Below, piece after piece: positions 51,384-60,012 of a DNA stretch of 64,000 nucleotides. The DNA comes from Tenericutes bacterium MO-XQ (lineage in GTDB: Bacteria > Bacillota_I > Bacilli_A > Acholeplasmatales > Acholeplasmataceae). Location: NCBI GenBank assembly GCA_002838185.1, contig CP017948.1, positions 682,001 to 746,000 of the forward strand. The letters are read 5' to 3'. The translations under genes and the position numbers were made by a program. The notes beneath the pieces are model-generated. The model worked only from the letters and a program-made list of their open reading frames with translations, was not told the origin of the DNA and searched no databases. The first letter of the stretch is position 1, and every line of letters begins with the position of its first letter.

Positions 51384-51808
51384 TGAAATTATCATTAGAA
51401 CAAATTAAAGAAATAATTCCACATAGAGATCCATTTTTACTTTTAGATGAGATTATAGAACTTGATACATTCAAAGCGATTGGTATAAAACATGTAACAC
51501 CAGATGAGTTTTATTTTAAAGGTCATTTTCCAGGTAAACCTGTCGTTCCAGGTGTTATATTAGTAGAATCCCTTGCTCAAGTTGGCGCAGTCATCATTTT
51601 ATCTCATGACAAATATAAGGGCAAAATCGCTTATTTTACTGGTATTAAAAATGCTAAGTTTAGAAAGAGTGTTTTACCAGGAGATACTGTTTACCTACAC
51701 TGCGAAGTCACTAGAATCAAAGGTGCATTTGGCTTTGGAAAAGCAGAAGCTTACGTCAATGATGAGCTTGTATGCGAAGCTGAAGTATCATTTGCAGTAG
51801 GTGCATAA
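51383..51808 (+). CDS. fabZ: 3-hydroxyacyl-ACP dehydratase
   Basis: 141 residues, hot-dog fold. IIPHRDPFLLLDEII at the start, catalytic His48 in GHFPGKPVVPGVI and Glu in LVESLAQVGAV. Removes water from 3-hydroxyacyl-ACP to give the trans-2-enoyl form. GAAGGTGAAG precedes the ATG; its stop overlaps birA. Confidence 0.95.
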   Translation: MKLSLEQIKEIIPHRDPFLLLDEIIELDTFKAIGIKHVTPDEFYFKGHFPGKPVVPGVILVESLAQVGAVIILSHDKYKGKIAYFTGIKNAKFRKSVLPGDTVYLHCEVTRIKGAFGFGKAEAYVNDELVCEAEVSFAVGA

Positions 51809-52323
51809 TGCATTACACATTATTATCATTTGATCAATTAACATCAACTAGTGATTTATTAAAAGAGCATTATGGCTCTTTTTCTCATTTAACATTCATT
51901 CAAGCGAATTTTCAAACCAAAGGTAGAGGACAGTTTGATCGCATGTGGGTCTCAAATCCTAAAGAAAATTTACTTTTTAGTGTTTTATTAAAAGATTTAG
52001 ATGTTAATTATTTAGATGACATTAAAAAATGGATGGTCAATGGTTTAATGGACGTATTATTTGACTATGGTATTCATGCATCATTTAAAGAACCAAATGA
52101 TTTATATATCGGAAATGATAAGATTTGTGGTATTTTAATGGAATCAAGAACCACCGGAAATCAACTTGAGTATGTGATTATAGGTGTTGGTCTTAATGTC
52201 AATCAAACAGAGTTTATTAATTTAAATGCAACATCCATGAGTTTACTTAAAGATCAAAAATTTGATATGAATGAGATGATGCAAAGGATCATAAACAAGT
52301 TATTAAATTCATATTTTTCATGA
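51808..52323 (+). CDS. birA: Biotin-[acetyl-CoA carboxylase] ligase, minimal form
   Basis: 171 residues. The biotin-binding loop QTKGRGQFDRMWVS and the KEPNDLYIGNDKICGILMES and VGLNVNQTEF blocks identify a biotin-protein ligase. There is no N-terminal HTH, so it is not a repressor, and the usual C-terminal SH3-like domain is missing. It attaches biotin to the AccB Lys. Last gene of the acc/fab operon, which explains its place. Confidence 0.9.
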   Translation: MHYTLLSFDQLTSTSDLLKEHYGSFSHLTFIQANFQTKGRGQFDRMWVSNPKENLLFSVLLKDLDVNYLDDIKKWMVNGLMDVLFDYGIHASFKEPNDLYIGNDKICGILMESRTTGNQLEYVIIGVGLNVNQTEFINLNATSMSLLKDQKFDMNEMMQRIINKLLNSYFS

Positions 52324-52354
52324 TATAATATAAAAAAACAACAAGGGGTAAATC

Positions 52355-53251
52355 ATGAATAAAAAGACGAAAGATTTAATCATTGTAGGCTTTCTTTATA
52401 TCATCGCGTTTGTCATCGCGTATTTTGTTTATACGTTCATTACATTAGATGATGTGATCATTAGATTACTGATTGCCGATCTAGCAGCAATGCTTTTCAT
52501 TTATATCATGAGTTTGATTTTAAATAACGCAAGTCTATATGATCCTTATTGGAGTGTCATTCCACCAGTATTTTTAATATTTGTGTTTATTGAATCTGGA
52601 AAGACTTTAACACTACCACATTTTATGATGCTGTTTGCGATAAGTTTTTGGGCATTTAGATTAACATTAAATTGGATTAAGGGTTGGCATGGGTTTAATG
52701 AAGTGGATTGGCGCTATTTAATGATTAGAGATAAAGCACCTAAACTTTACTTTTTAACAAACTTTTTAGCGATTCAATTGTTTCCAACACTCATAGTTTT
52801 TGCACAACTTATGGTTGGTATAAAGGTATTAACCACAGATCCAAGTCTAAGCATGGTATTTACTATTGGCTTTTTGTTAGTGATTATTGCAACTTTGATT
52901 CAATATGTATCTGATGAACAAATGCGCAAATTTAGAAAAGCTCATATAGGAGAGAAAAAATGTATTGATGAAGGCTTATGGAGATTATCAAGACATCCAA
53001 ATTATTTTGGTGAAGTGACTGTTTGGTGGGGATTATATATCATGTTGATAGGACTTACTTATCAATTAGACTTATATATATTAGCACCTTTAGCAATGAC
53101 TTTATTATTTGTCTTTATTAGTATTCCAATGATGGAGAAAAAGATTTTAAAGACAAGACCAGAATATAAACTTTATCAAGAACAAGTTTCAATGCTTGTT
53201 CCATTTCTTAGAAAACAAAAAGAAGCATCTATTTATCAAAAAGAAAGTTGA
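52355..53251 (+). CDS. DUF1295-family membrane protein
   Basis: 298 residues with about eight membrane helices. DUF1295/steroid 5-alpha-reductase-like signatures: LYDPYWSVIPP, WGFRLTLNW-like FWAFRLTLNWIKG, and the C-terminal LWRLSRHPNYFGEVTVWWGLYIM, a pattern shared with isoprenylcysteine methyltransferase-like enzymes. Reaction not known; a lipid or isoprenoid substrate is likely. AAGGGG precedes the ATG. The stop overlaps the -35 of the fluoride riboswitch promoter. Confidence 0.88.
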   Translation: MNKKTKDLIIVGFLYIIAFVIAYFVYTFITLDDVIIRLLIADLAAMLFIYIMSLILNNASLYDPYWSVIPPVFLIFVFIESGKTLTLPHFMMLFAISFWAFRLTLNWIKGWHGFNEVDWRYLMIRDKAPKLYFLTNFLAIQLFPTLIVFAQLMVGIKVLTTDPSLSMVFTIGFLLVIIATLIQYVSDEQMRKFRKAHIGEKKCIDEGLWRLSRHPNYFGEVTVWWGLYIMLIGLTYQLDLYILAPLAMTLLFVFISIPMMEKKILKTRPEYKLYQEQVSMLVPFLRKQKEASIYQKES

Positions 53252-53275
53252 CATTTTTAAAAAAATCTATATAAT
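53248..53275 (+). promoter_or_regulatory. Promoter for the fluoride riboswitch transcript
   Basis: -35 TTGACA (53248-53253) and -10 TATAAT (53270-53275) with a 16-bp spacer, both near consensus. Transcription would start just before the riboswitch at 53283. Confidence 0.82.
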
Positions 53276-53282
53276 TAGTTTT

Positions 53283-53366
53283 GGGAATGATGTCTCCCAT
53301 AGTGCAAACTAGAACCGCTACGATGCTAATGACTTCTACAACTTTTTTGTTGTAGAAGTTTTTTAT
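53283..53366 (+). ncRNA. Fluoride riboswitch (crcB motif) with terminator
   Basis: The aptamer runs from about 53283 to 53339. It reads GGGAATGATGTCTCCC at its 5' end (pseudoknot helix P1/P2 part), then AACCGC in the middle and CTAATGACTTCTAC at the 3' end, in the order of the crcB consensus (GATGGnGTTC..., AACCGC..., TGATGACTCCTAC). The last part, ACTTCTACAA (53332-53341), pairs with TTGTAGAAGT (53350-53359) to make a terminator with T6 tail. Fluoride binding would free the 3' strand from the terminator and let transcription pass. Such riboswitches are known upstream of fluoride exporters and of Na+/H+ antiporters. Confidence 0.9.
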
Positions 53367-53384
53367 TTATAAAGGAGAATTTTT

Positions 53385-54563
53385 ATGTTATTAAGTGTAG
53401 CACTTATTATTTTAATCAGTTTAATGATGGCAAAGATTTTCAATTTAATGAAACTACCTGCGATTTTAGGGATGTTACTTGCAGGCATGATTTTAGGACC
53501 ATATATACTCAATCTTATCGATGGAAGCATTATGGATCTTTCGGGTGATTTAAGAGAAATTGCGTTGATTGTGATTTTAATTAGAGCAGGTTTATCGCTT
53601 AATGTTGATGATTTGAAAAAAGTAGGCAGACCTGCCATATTATTATCATTTGTACCTGCAACGATAGAGATCATCGCTATTACGTTTTTAGCACCACTCT
53701 TTTTTGATATAGATACACCCACTGCATTAGTACTTGGTGCTGTTGTTGCAGCAGTTTCACCAGCAGTAGTGGTTCCGAGAATGATTAAACTCATGGAATC
53801 AGGATATGGAAGAGAAAAAAGAATTCCTCATATGATTTTAGCAAGTGCATCGATTGATGATGTTTACGTTATTGTCTTATTTTATGCTTTCTTACAATTA
53901 GCTTTAGGAGACTCATTTCATATCAGTACACTGATTAATATTCCAATTTCGATTGGATTAGGTATACTTGTTGGTATCATGGTTGGTTATTTTTCTCATA
54001 AATTCTTTAAAATATTTCATATGAGAGATACTGTAAAAGTACTTATTATATTTGCGATTGGGTTCTTATTTATGAGTCTAGAAGATGCGTTAAGTGATCT
54101 CATACCAATGAGTGGATTACTTGCTGTTATGGCTTATGGTATAGCAATTAATCACTTTTATCCAAGTTTATCTAAAAGACTTGTTAAGAAATTTGAAAAA
54201 ATATGGGTAGTTGCTGAAATTATGTTATTTGTTTTAGTAGGTGCCTTAGTCAACTTAACAGTATTAGCAGATATTGGATTGTTTGCTGTCATATTAATCA
54301 ATATAGCTGTTTTATTTAGATTAATTGGTGTCTTTATATCTTTAATTAAAACCAATTTAAATGCTAAAGAGAGATTATTTACAGCGGGAGCTTATACTCC
54401 TAAAGCAACTGTACAAGCTGCTATAGGCGCAATTCCGCTTTCAATGGGATTACCAAACGGAGAACTTATTTTAATGGTTTCTGTATTAGCAATCATCATA
54501 ACAGCACCATTAGGCGCAATATTTATTGATATTTATCATAAAATTCTTCTAAAAAAAGCGTAA
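53385..54563 (+). CDS. Cation/proton antiporter (CPA family), fluoride-regulated
   Basis: 392 residues with about twelve membrane helices. Typical CPA pattern: LPAILGMLLAGMILGPYIL in the first third, GAVVAAVSPAVVVPRM and SASIDDVYVIVLFYAFL in the middle with the paired acidic residues on the ion path. There is no cytoplasmic C-terminal NAD-binding part. It moves Na+ or K+ against H+. AAAGGAG lies before the ATG at 53385. Its mRNA leader is the fluoride riboswitch, so expression should rise with fluoride. Not CrcB/Fluc. Confidence 0.9.
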   Translation: MLLSVALIILISLMMAKIFNLMKLPAILGMLLAGMILGPYILNLIDGSIMDLSGDLREIALIVILIRAGLSLNVDDLKKVGRPAILLSFVPATIEIIAITFLAPLFFDIDTPTALVLGAVVAAVSPAVVVPRMIKLMESGYGREKRIPHMILASASIDDVYVIVLFYAFLQLALGDSFHISTLINIPISIGLGILVGIMVGYFSHKFFKIFHMRDTVKVLIIFAIGFLFMSLEDALSDLIPMSGLLAVMAYGIAINHFYPSLSKRLVKKFEKIWVVAEIMLFVLVGALVNLTVLADIGLFAVILINIAVLFRLIGVFISLIKTNLNAKERLFTAGAYTPKATVQAAIGAIPLSMGLPNGELILMVSVLAIIITAPLGAIFIDIYHKILLKKA

Positions 54564-54587
54564 TATCTATATAACATAGTTATATAT

Positions 54588-54611
54588 TGCACTAGAATTA
54601 GTGCACTTTTT
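54588..54611 (+). terminator. Rho-independent terminator
   Basis: TGCACT and AGTGCA form a 6-bp stem with loop AGAATT, then TTTTTGC. Confidence 0.72.
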
Positions 54612-54672
54612 GCTATTTAGTGTTAAAATAGTATAGGTATTATGATTACACCATGAAACAAAGGAGCAAAAC

Positions 54673-55092
54673 ATGAAAAGAAATAAATTTATTGTGATTG
54701 GATCAGGAAGATTAGGATCAAATATCGCAACAACCATGTCGGAACATGGGGAAGATGTCATCATCATCGATGCTCAAGATGATTCATTTAGAAAGCTACA
54801 AGAATCATTTTCTGGTTATCAAGTTGTAGGAGATGCAACAGATTTATCAGTTCTTGAAAATTCTTATATTAAACATGCAAAAACAGTTGTGATTACAACA
54901 GATAGCGATAATGTTAATATTTATTTGGCGCATTTATGCTTTTATGTATACAATGTTCCAAGAATATTTGTTAGACTATCTGATACGGACAAAGGTAAAT
55001 TACTTGATGGTACAAACATTAAAGCAATTTATCCATTTAATTTATCATATGATGAATTTATGGACTTGAACCTTGAGGAGGATGGACAATGA
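54673..55092 (+). CDS. Trk potassium uptake NAD-binding protein, RCK-N domain only
   Basis: 139 residues. KFIVIGSGRLGSNIATTMSEHGEDVIIIDAQ is the RCK/TrkA-N nucleotide site. It contains one RCK-N domain and no TrkA-C. The next gene encodes a second RCK protein with both domains. The two may form a mixed regulatory ring with TrkH, as KtrA-type gating rings do. AAAGGAGC before the ATG; overlaps the next gene by 4 nt (ATGA). Confidence 0.87.
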   Translation: MKRNKFIVIGSGRLGSNIATTMSEHGEDVIIIDAQDDSFRKLQESFSGYQVVGDATDLSVLENSYIKHAKTVVITTDSDNVNIYLAHLCFYVYNVPRIFVRLSDTDKGKLLDGTNIKAIYPFNLSYDEFMDLNLEEDGQ

Positions 55093-55751
55093 AAATCGTC
55101 ATAGCAGGTGGAAAACACGAAGCAGACTTTATTGTCAGCAAACTAAAAAAAGAACATCATCAACTCATTGTCATCAATCAAGATCGAGATTTTGCAACAT
55201 ACATTAGTGCAAACAACGATATTGATGTATTTCCTGGTGATCCAACAAAAGCATATACATTATCAGATGCAGAAGCGCAAAATGCTGATGTACTTCTAGC
55301 TTTATCAGACAATGATACAGATAATTATATTACATGTATTACCGCAAAAAAATTATTTAATATTAAAAAAACAGTCGCAAAAGTAAAAAACCCAAAAAAC
55401 GTTGAGTTATTTAAAAGATTAGGCATTGATAGTGTGATTAGTTCAACTTACTTACTTGCACAAACGATTTTAAATGAATCTTCTGTAGAAAATATTATTA
55501 AGACATTATCTATTGAAGATGAAAAAATCGTCATGTTAGAGATAGGTGTTGAAGAAGAATATGCCATCGTTAATAAGCGCTTAATGGATATTAGATTTCC
55601 TAGCAATATTAACATTAGCTGTATTTTTAGAGATCCACATGTCATTATTCCTAAAGGGGATACGTTAATCAAAGAAAACGATAAACTCATCATTATTTCT
55701 ACACCAAATGATCAAGATGAAATTGTAGAATTCATTCAAAAGAGAAAATAA
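55089..55751 (+). CDS. trkA: Trk potassium uptake regulatory protein TrkA
   Basis: 220 residues: RCK-N (about 1-130, MKIVIAGGKHEADFIVSKLKKEHHQLIVINQD) and RCK-C/TrkA-C (about 140-220, MLEIGVEEEYAIVNKRLMDIRFPSNINISCI, KGDTLIKENDKLIIIS). The first glycines read AGGKHEA rather than GxGxxG, so nucleotide binding may be altered. Second of two RCK genes before trkH, with which it forms one operon. Confidence 0.9.
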   Translation: MKIVIAGGKHEADFIVSKLKKEHHQLIVINQDRDFATYISANNDIDVFPGDPTKAYTLSDAEAQNADVLLALSDNDTDNYITCITAKKLFNIKKTVAKVKNPKNVELFKRLGIDSVISSTYLLAQTILNESSVENIIKTLSIEDEKIVMLEIGVEEEYAIVNKRLMDIRFPSNINISCIFRDPHVIIPKGDTLIKENDKLIIISTPNDQDEIVEFIQKRK

Positions 55752-55753
55752 CA

Positions 55754-57229
55754 ATGACAGAAAAAAAACATTTAACAGGATATCCATTAATATTTAATTA
55801 TTTGGGTGTATTTGCGATATTAATTGGGATTATCAATTTAATACCCTTGCTAACCATTATCTTTTATCCAAATGAGATATCAGAAGCGAAGAATTTCTAT
55901 ATTCCTGCTTTAAGTTCGATACTCATTGGATCACTTATTGTCTTTTTATATCGCGGACGCGAAAAGGAAAGACTTGAAAGATCTCAAGATGCGATTTTGG
56001 TAGTTGGTATATGGCTTTTAGCAATTTTTATCTCATCACTGCCTTTTGTGTTAACTGGAAATTATAATTTCACACAAGCGATTTTTGAGTCAACTTCTGG
56101 ATATTCAACAACAGGTTTAACTGTTGTCGATGTGACACAAACACCAAATATCTATTTATTTTTTAGATCTTTATTACAATTTGTTGGTGGGGTTGGGTTA
56201 GTCTTAGTGTTAACCTCAGCAATTTCTGATAAGTTTGGGATGAGACTTTATAGTGCAGAAGGTCATAGCGATAAATTACTACCTAACTTAGTGAAATCAG
56301 GACGTATGATTATGTCTATTTATATTGGTTATATCTTTGTTGGAGCAATCTTTTTAGTCATCTTTGGACTTACACCATTTCAAGCGTTAAATCATTCAAT
56401 CACTGCGGTTGCAACCGGTGGATTTTCAACGGAAGCTGCTAGTATTGGAGCATTTAATAAAGTTGGTGTTGAAGTGACGATTATGGTATTAATGCTTTTA
56501 GGTGGGACTAACTTTTATGTGCACTTAATGTTGCTTAGAGGAAAACTAAAAAATGTCTTTGGACATGTTGAGTTAAAACTATTAGGCGTATTACTTGTTG
56601 TATTCATTCCAATTTTAGTTATTAATTTAATTGGTATGTATAATGGAGATTTCTTTTATACTTTAAGAGTTGCATCATTCCAATTCATATCTGCAGTAAC
56701 TGGTACAGGTTTTCAAACCATAGAAACATTTACGATTATGCCACCAACATTCATGAGTGTCTTAATCATCGTGATGGTTTTAGGTGCTGGTATGGGATCT
56801 ACAGCAGGTGGTATGAAACAATATAGAGTTGCACTTGCATTTAAGAGTTTATATTGGAATATTAGAGAACAATTTGGTCATAAAAAAACCATAAGAACTC
56901 ACTTTATCAATAAAATTGGGACAAGAACAATTATCAATAAAGAAGAAGTCATTCAAAACTATTCATTCTTAATGACTTATTTACTAGCATTATTCACAGG
57001 TACACTTATATTTACAGGATACGGATTTACGATTAAAGACGCTTTATTCGAATTTGCATCTGCGTTAGGTACTGTAGGTCTATCTGTTGGTATTACAAAC
57101 TATAATGCCAATCCGGGCATTTTATGGACCGCAACTGTAGGGATGTTTTTAGGAAGATTAGAGTTTTATGTGATCTTTATTGCAATCGCAAAAATCATCT
57201 TCAGTCTAAAACCTAAAAATAAGTTATAA
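55754..57229 (+). CDS. trkH: Trk/Ktr-type potassium uptake channel
   Basis: 491 residues with about ten membrane helices and four pore loops. The selectivity filter segments are visible as SGYSTTGLT, VATGGFST, GTGFQT and GTVGLS, each with the conserved Gly. Takes up K+ with the RCK proteins upstream as gating ring. The ATG at 55754 lies two bases after trkA. Ends before a terminator. Confidence 0.94.
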   Translation: MTEKKHLTGYPLIFNYLGVFAILIGIINLIPLLTIIFYPNEISEAKNFYIPALSSILIGSLIVFLYRGREKERLERSQDAILVVGIWLLAIFISSLPFVLTGNYNFTQAIFESTSGYSTTGLTVVDVTQTPNIYLFFRSLLQFVGGVGLVLVLTSAISDKFGMRLYSAEGHSDKLLPNLVKSGRMIMSIYIGYIFVGAIFLVIFGLTPFQALNHSITAVATGGFSTEAASIGAFNKVGVEVTIMVLMLLGGTNFYVHLMLLRGKLKNVFGHVELKLLGVLLVVFIPILVINLIGMYNGDFFYTLRVASFQFISAVTGTGFQTIETFTIMPPTFMSVLIIVMVLGAGMGSTAGGMKQYRVALAFKSLYWNIREQFGHKKTIRTHFINKIGTRTIINKEEVIQNYSFLMTYLLALFTGTLIFTGYGFTIKDALFEFASALGTVGLSVGITNYNANPGILWTATVGMFLGRLEFYVIFIAIAKIIFSLKPKNKL

Positions 57230-57236
57230 TAAAAAT

Positions 57237-57277
57237 CAGAAACAGAAATGATGTTGATGCATTGTTTCTGTTTTTTT
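57237..57277 (+). terminator. Rho-independent terminator
   Basis: CAGAAACA and TGTTTCTG form an 8-bp stem with a long loop of 18 nt, followed by T7. Confidence 0.75.
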
Positions 57278-57294
57278 GATATGATAAAGGTATC

Positions 57295-57364
57295 ATGCAA
57301 GTTATCAGCATTATATGCAAGTCATCTATAAAAACTTGAATGTATCTGTTATTTTTCATATAGT
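57295..57364 (+). promoter_or_regulatory. LytTR-type operator repeats and promoter
   Basis: Direct repeats ATGCAAGTTAT (57295-57305) and ATGCAAGTCAT (57315-57325), 20 bp apart, i.e. two helix turns. They lie right before a promoter with -35 TTGAAT (57336-57341) and -10 TATAGT (57359-57364), 17-bp spacer. LytTR proteins bind two short direct repeats about two turns apart and activate from this position. The gene that follows is a LytTR protein. Confidence 0.72.
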
Positions 57365-57383
57365 GAAGATAGGAGGGCTCTAG

Positions 57384-57893
57384 ATGATCAAAATCATATG
57401 GAGTAAGGATGAACTTTCAAATCTTGAGGAAAAACTTAATCAACAACATATCCAATATGTCATATCTGAATCAGTTGATATGCTACCAGCTAACACCATT
57501 GGCATTGAAATTGATCAAAACCAAGAAGAATCATTAAAAAAGATTTTTCAAGTGATCGAATATGAAAAAATGCAAATGTTTTTTCCAACACAAGATGGAT
57601 ATGTACAACTCCACTTACACGACATCAATTATATTGAATCTTTTGGTGAAGAGATTTATGTGCATGTGCGTGGAAAAGTTGAGACCATCAAAAAACCACT
57701 TTATCAACTCGAAGAGATGTTAAAACCATATCACTTTATAAGAGTTTCTAAGTCATTTATTGTCAATGCTAGAAAAATAAGTTATATCAAAGTTGGTTTA
57801 AATGCGAAACTTAAGTTAGAACTTAAAGATGGATCTATATTGGAAGTCACTCGTTCCTTCGTCAAATCATTTAAAAAGAGTCTAAATCTATAG
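57384..57893 (+). CDS. LytTR-family DNA-binding regulator
   Basis: 169 residues. No receiver domain: residues 1-65 form a small alpha/beta part (KIIWSKDELSNLEEKLNQQH), then a LytTR domain (about 70-165: VQLHLHDINYIESFGEEIYVHV, PYHFIRVSKSFIVNARKI, LELKDGSILEVTRSFVKSFKK). Such standalone LytTR proteins are often autoregulated and pair with a membrane protein. Directly followed by the beta-propeller protein. The direct repeats upstream are its likely site. Confidence 0.9.
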   Translation: MIKIIWSKDELSNLEEKLNQQHIQYVISESVDMLPANTIGIEIDQNQEESLKKIFQVIEYEKMQMFFPTQDGYVQLHLHDINYIESFGEEIYVHVRGKVETIKKPLYQLEEMLKPYHFIRVSKSFIVNARKISYIKVGLNAKLKLELKDGSILEVTRSFVKSFKKSLNL

Positions 57894-57905
57894 GAGGTAT
57901 GGAAA

Positions 57906-59918
57906 ATGACAACATTTGGATGGATTATCATTTCAAGTTTAAGTTTAGTTGTGCTTTATTTGCTTTACAATTTAATTCAAGAAGTACTGATGAATAGAAA
58001 ACTCAATAAGTTTAAAGGAAAAGTTACAGGAGCTTCTACAAAAGTTACACAGGTGCTACTTTATAAGAAAGCTTATCAAGTCGTCTTAGCAGCAATGCTT
58101 GTGTTCACCTTAAGCATTTCAGGTGTTTTTAGAGAAGGTGTTATTTTAGAGAATCAAAAACTGATGACTCAAGCGCACCAAGTTGGATCTAAATCAAAAT
58201 TATTATCTTTACTGGAACAAAACAATAATCAAAATGATTATATTATGACACCTGAAGCAGGTTTAGAAGATGCTTTAGATGGTGCTAACGGAGATGAAAG
58301 TGAAAGAGACTTTATTGACACCAATGTTCAAGTTGAAGGTGTAGATGAAGCTGATATCATCAAAACTGATGGAGATTATATCTATTATGCTTCAAGATAT
58401 TATTCGAAGATTAATGTTGTATTAGTTAATGATGATTATGAAGTAGAAGTTTTAGAATCTATTGATTTAGGTGATGTTTATACAGAAAATATGTATTTAA
58501 CTGAAGATTATATTGTCGTTATTGGTTATACATACAATTATTTTCCAATTGAATATGCTGAAGGCGATATGATGATTGGTTGGTATTATCAAGCTCCAAC
58601 TGGGACAGTTGCAGTGATTGATAGAGATTCATATGATGTCGTTTATGAAGTTGAAACAGATGCATACTTCTTTGATCATCGAATGATTGATGATGTTATG
58701 TATTTAGTATCTACAAAATATTTATATAATACAGAAGACGAACTTAGACCTTCATTTATTGAAACTAAAGATGGTCTTAGTGAAGAAACATTTGTCGATT
58801 ACGATGATATCTATTATTATGAAGATGTTTTATCAAATTCGATGACAGTTATCACAAGTATCGATTTGGCAGATTTTAGTTATGATGCTGAAGCATTTTT
58901 AGGAAATGTAAATCATATTTATGCAAATCAAGAAAGTTTATATACAGCTTTTAGTTATTATAATTATGACCAAGAAGAAAATACAGGTTCATATCAATCG
59001 ATGATTATGAAATTTGATTTAAATCAAGAGTTAAGAGATATTACATATCAAGGTGCCCAAAGCATTCTTGGTTATGTTGAAGATTCATATTGGATGGATG
59101 AATATGAAGGCTATTTAAGAGTTGTAACAACAGAGTTTTGGCCAGCAAAAAATAGACTTTATGTTTTAGAAGAAGATTCTGATGAAGATGTATTAAATAT
59201 TGTAGCAACCATTGATGAAGGATTGGGATTAGAAAACGAAAATGTTAAATCAGTTAGATTTAATCAAGATTTAGCACAAGTTGTTACATTTGAACAAACA
59301 GATCCACTATATACCATTGATTTATCAGATCCTAAGAATCCTGAAATTATGGAAAATCCAATAAAAGAAGAAGGTTATTCTACATACATGCATGTATGGA
59401 ATGAAGATTACTATTTGATTGGTTTTGGATTTGATGCGACTGCTGATGGTAGAATCACTGGCCTTAAATTAAGCGCTTATGACACAAGATTAGAAGAACC
59501 ACTAGAAACTTATAGTTTTGCTAGTGATGGTGCAGGATTTAGTTATAGTTTCTCAGAAGCTATTTATAATCCGAAGGCTTTAATGATTGATTCAACCAAA
59601 GGTATTGTCGGATTCCCTATGAGTATGTATCATTATGATGAATTTAATTATTATTATGAAAGTTCATTTGTGCTATTCTTTATTGATTTCGATAGTGATG
59701 ATATTATCTCAGAACCTATATTTATCTCTCATGATCAAACGGATTATTATATGCAAGTTGATCGTGGTGTATATATTGAAAATATCGTTAATGATGTTGT
59801 AACTGATCGTTACATCTACACATTCTCTTATGAACAAGTGTTGGTATATCATATTGAAACAGACACAATCATTCAAAAAGAGACATTAAATGAAGCCGTA
59901 AACGCATATATAGACTAA
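57906..59918 (+). CDS. Membrane-anchored beta-propeller-domain protein
   Basis: 670 residues. Two hydrophobic helices near the start (about 5-22 and 57-73) are followed by a large extracytoplasmic part (about 110-650) with repeated propeller-like blades: VEGVDEADIIKTDGDYIYYASRYYS is the family hallmark (VQVEGVDEADIVKTDG), and later strands such as ATIDEGLGLENENVKSVRFN. Very acidic and Tyr-rich. It belongs to the secreted beta-propeller group of Firmicutes and Bacteroidetes with unknown role. GGAGG before the ATG; 12 bp after the LytTR gene, so likely under its control. Confidence 0.85.
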   Translation: MTTFGWIIISSLSLVVLYLLYNLIQEVLMNRKLNKFKGKVTGASTKVTQVLLYKKAYQVVLAAMLVFTLSISGVFREGVILENQKLMTQAHQVGSKSKLLSLLEQNNNQNDYIMTPEAGLEDALDGANGDESERDFIDTNVQVEGVDEADIIKTDGDYIYYASRYYSKINVVLVNDDYEVEVLESIDLGDVYTENMYLTEDYIVVIGYTYNYFPIEYAEGDMMIGWYYQAPTGTVAVIDRDSYDVVYEVETDAYFFDHRMIDDVMYLVSTKYLYNTEDELRPSFIETKDGLSEETFVDYDDIYYYEDVLSNSMTVITSIDLADFSYDAEAFLGNVNHIYANQESLYTAFSYYNYDQEENTGSYQSMIMKFDLNQELRDITYQGAQSILGYVEDSYWMDEYEGYLRVVTTEFWPAKNRLYVLEEDSDEDVLNIVATIDEGLGLENENVKSVRFNQDLAQVVTFEQTDPLYTIDLSDPKNPEIMENPIKEEGYSTYMHVWNEDYYLIGFGFDATADGRITGLKLSAYDTRLEEPLETYSFASDGAGFSYSFSEAIYNPKALMIDSTKGIVGFPMSMYHYDEFNYYYESSFVLFFIDFDSDDIISEPIFISHDQTDYYMQVDRGVYIENIVNDVVTDRYIYTFSYEQVLVYHIETDTIIQKETLNEAVNAYID

Positions 59919-59944
59919 AAGATATCATATGCGTTTCAATATAA

Positions 59945-59977
59945 GAAAAAGGTTAAGGATTTCCTTAGCCTTTTTCT
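59945..59977 (+). terminator. Rho-independent terminator
   Basis: GGTTAAGG and CCTTAGCC form a stem with one wobble around ATTT, with A5 before and T5CTCTTTG after. Confidence 0.82.
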
Positions 59978-60012
59978 CTTTGTTTGTTATAATAAAAGTG
60001 GTGGTGATTATG

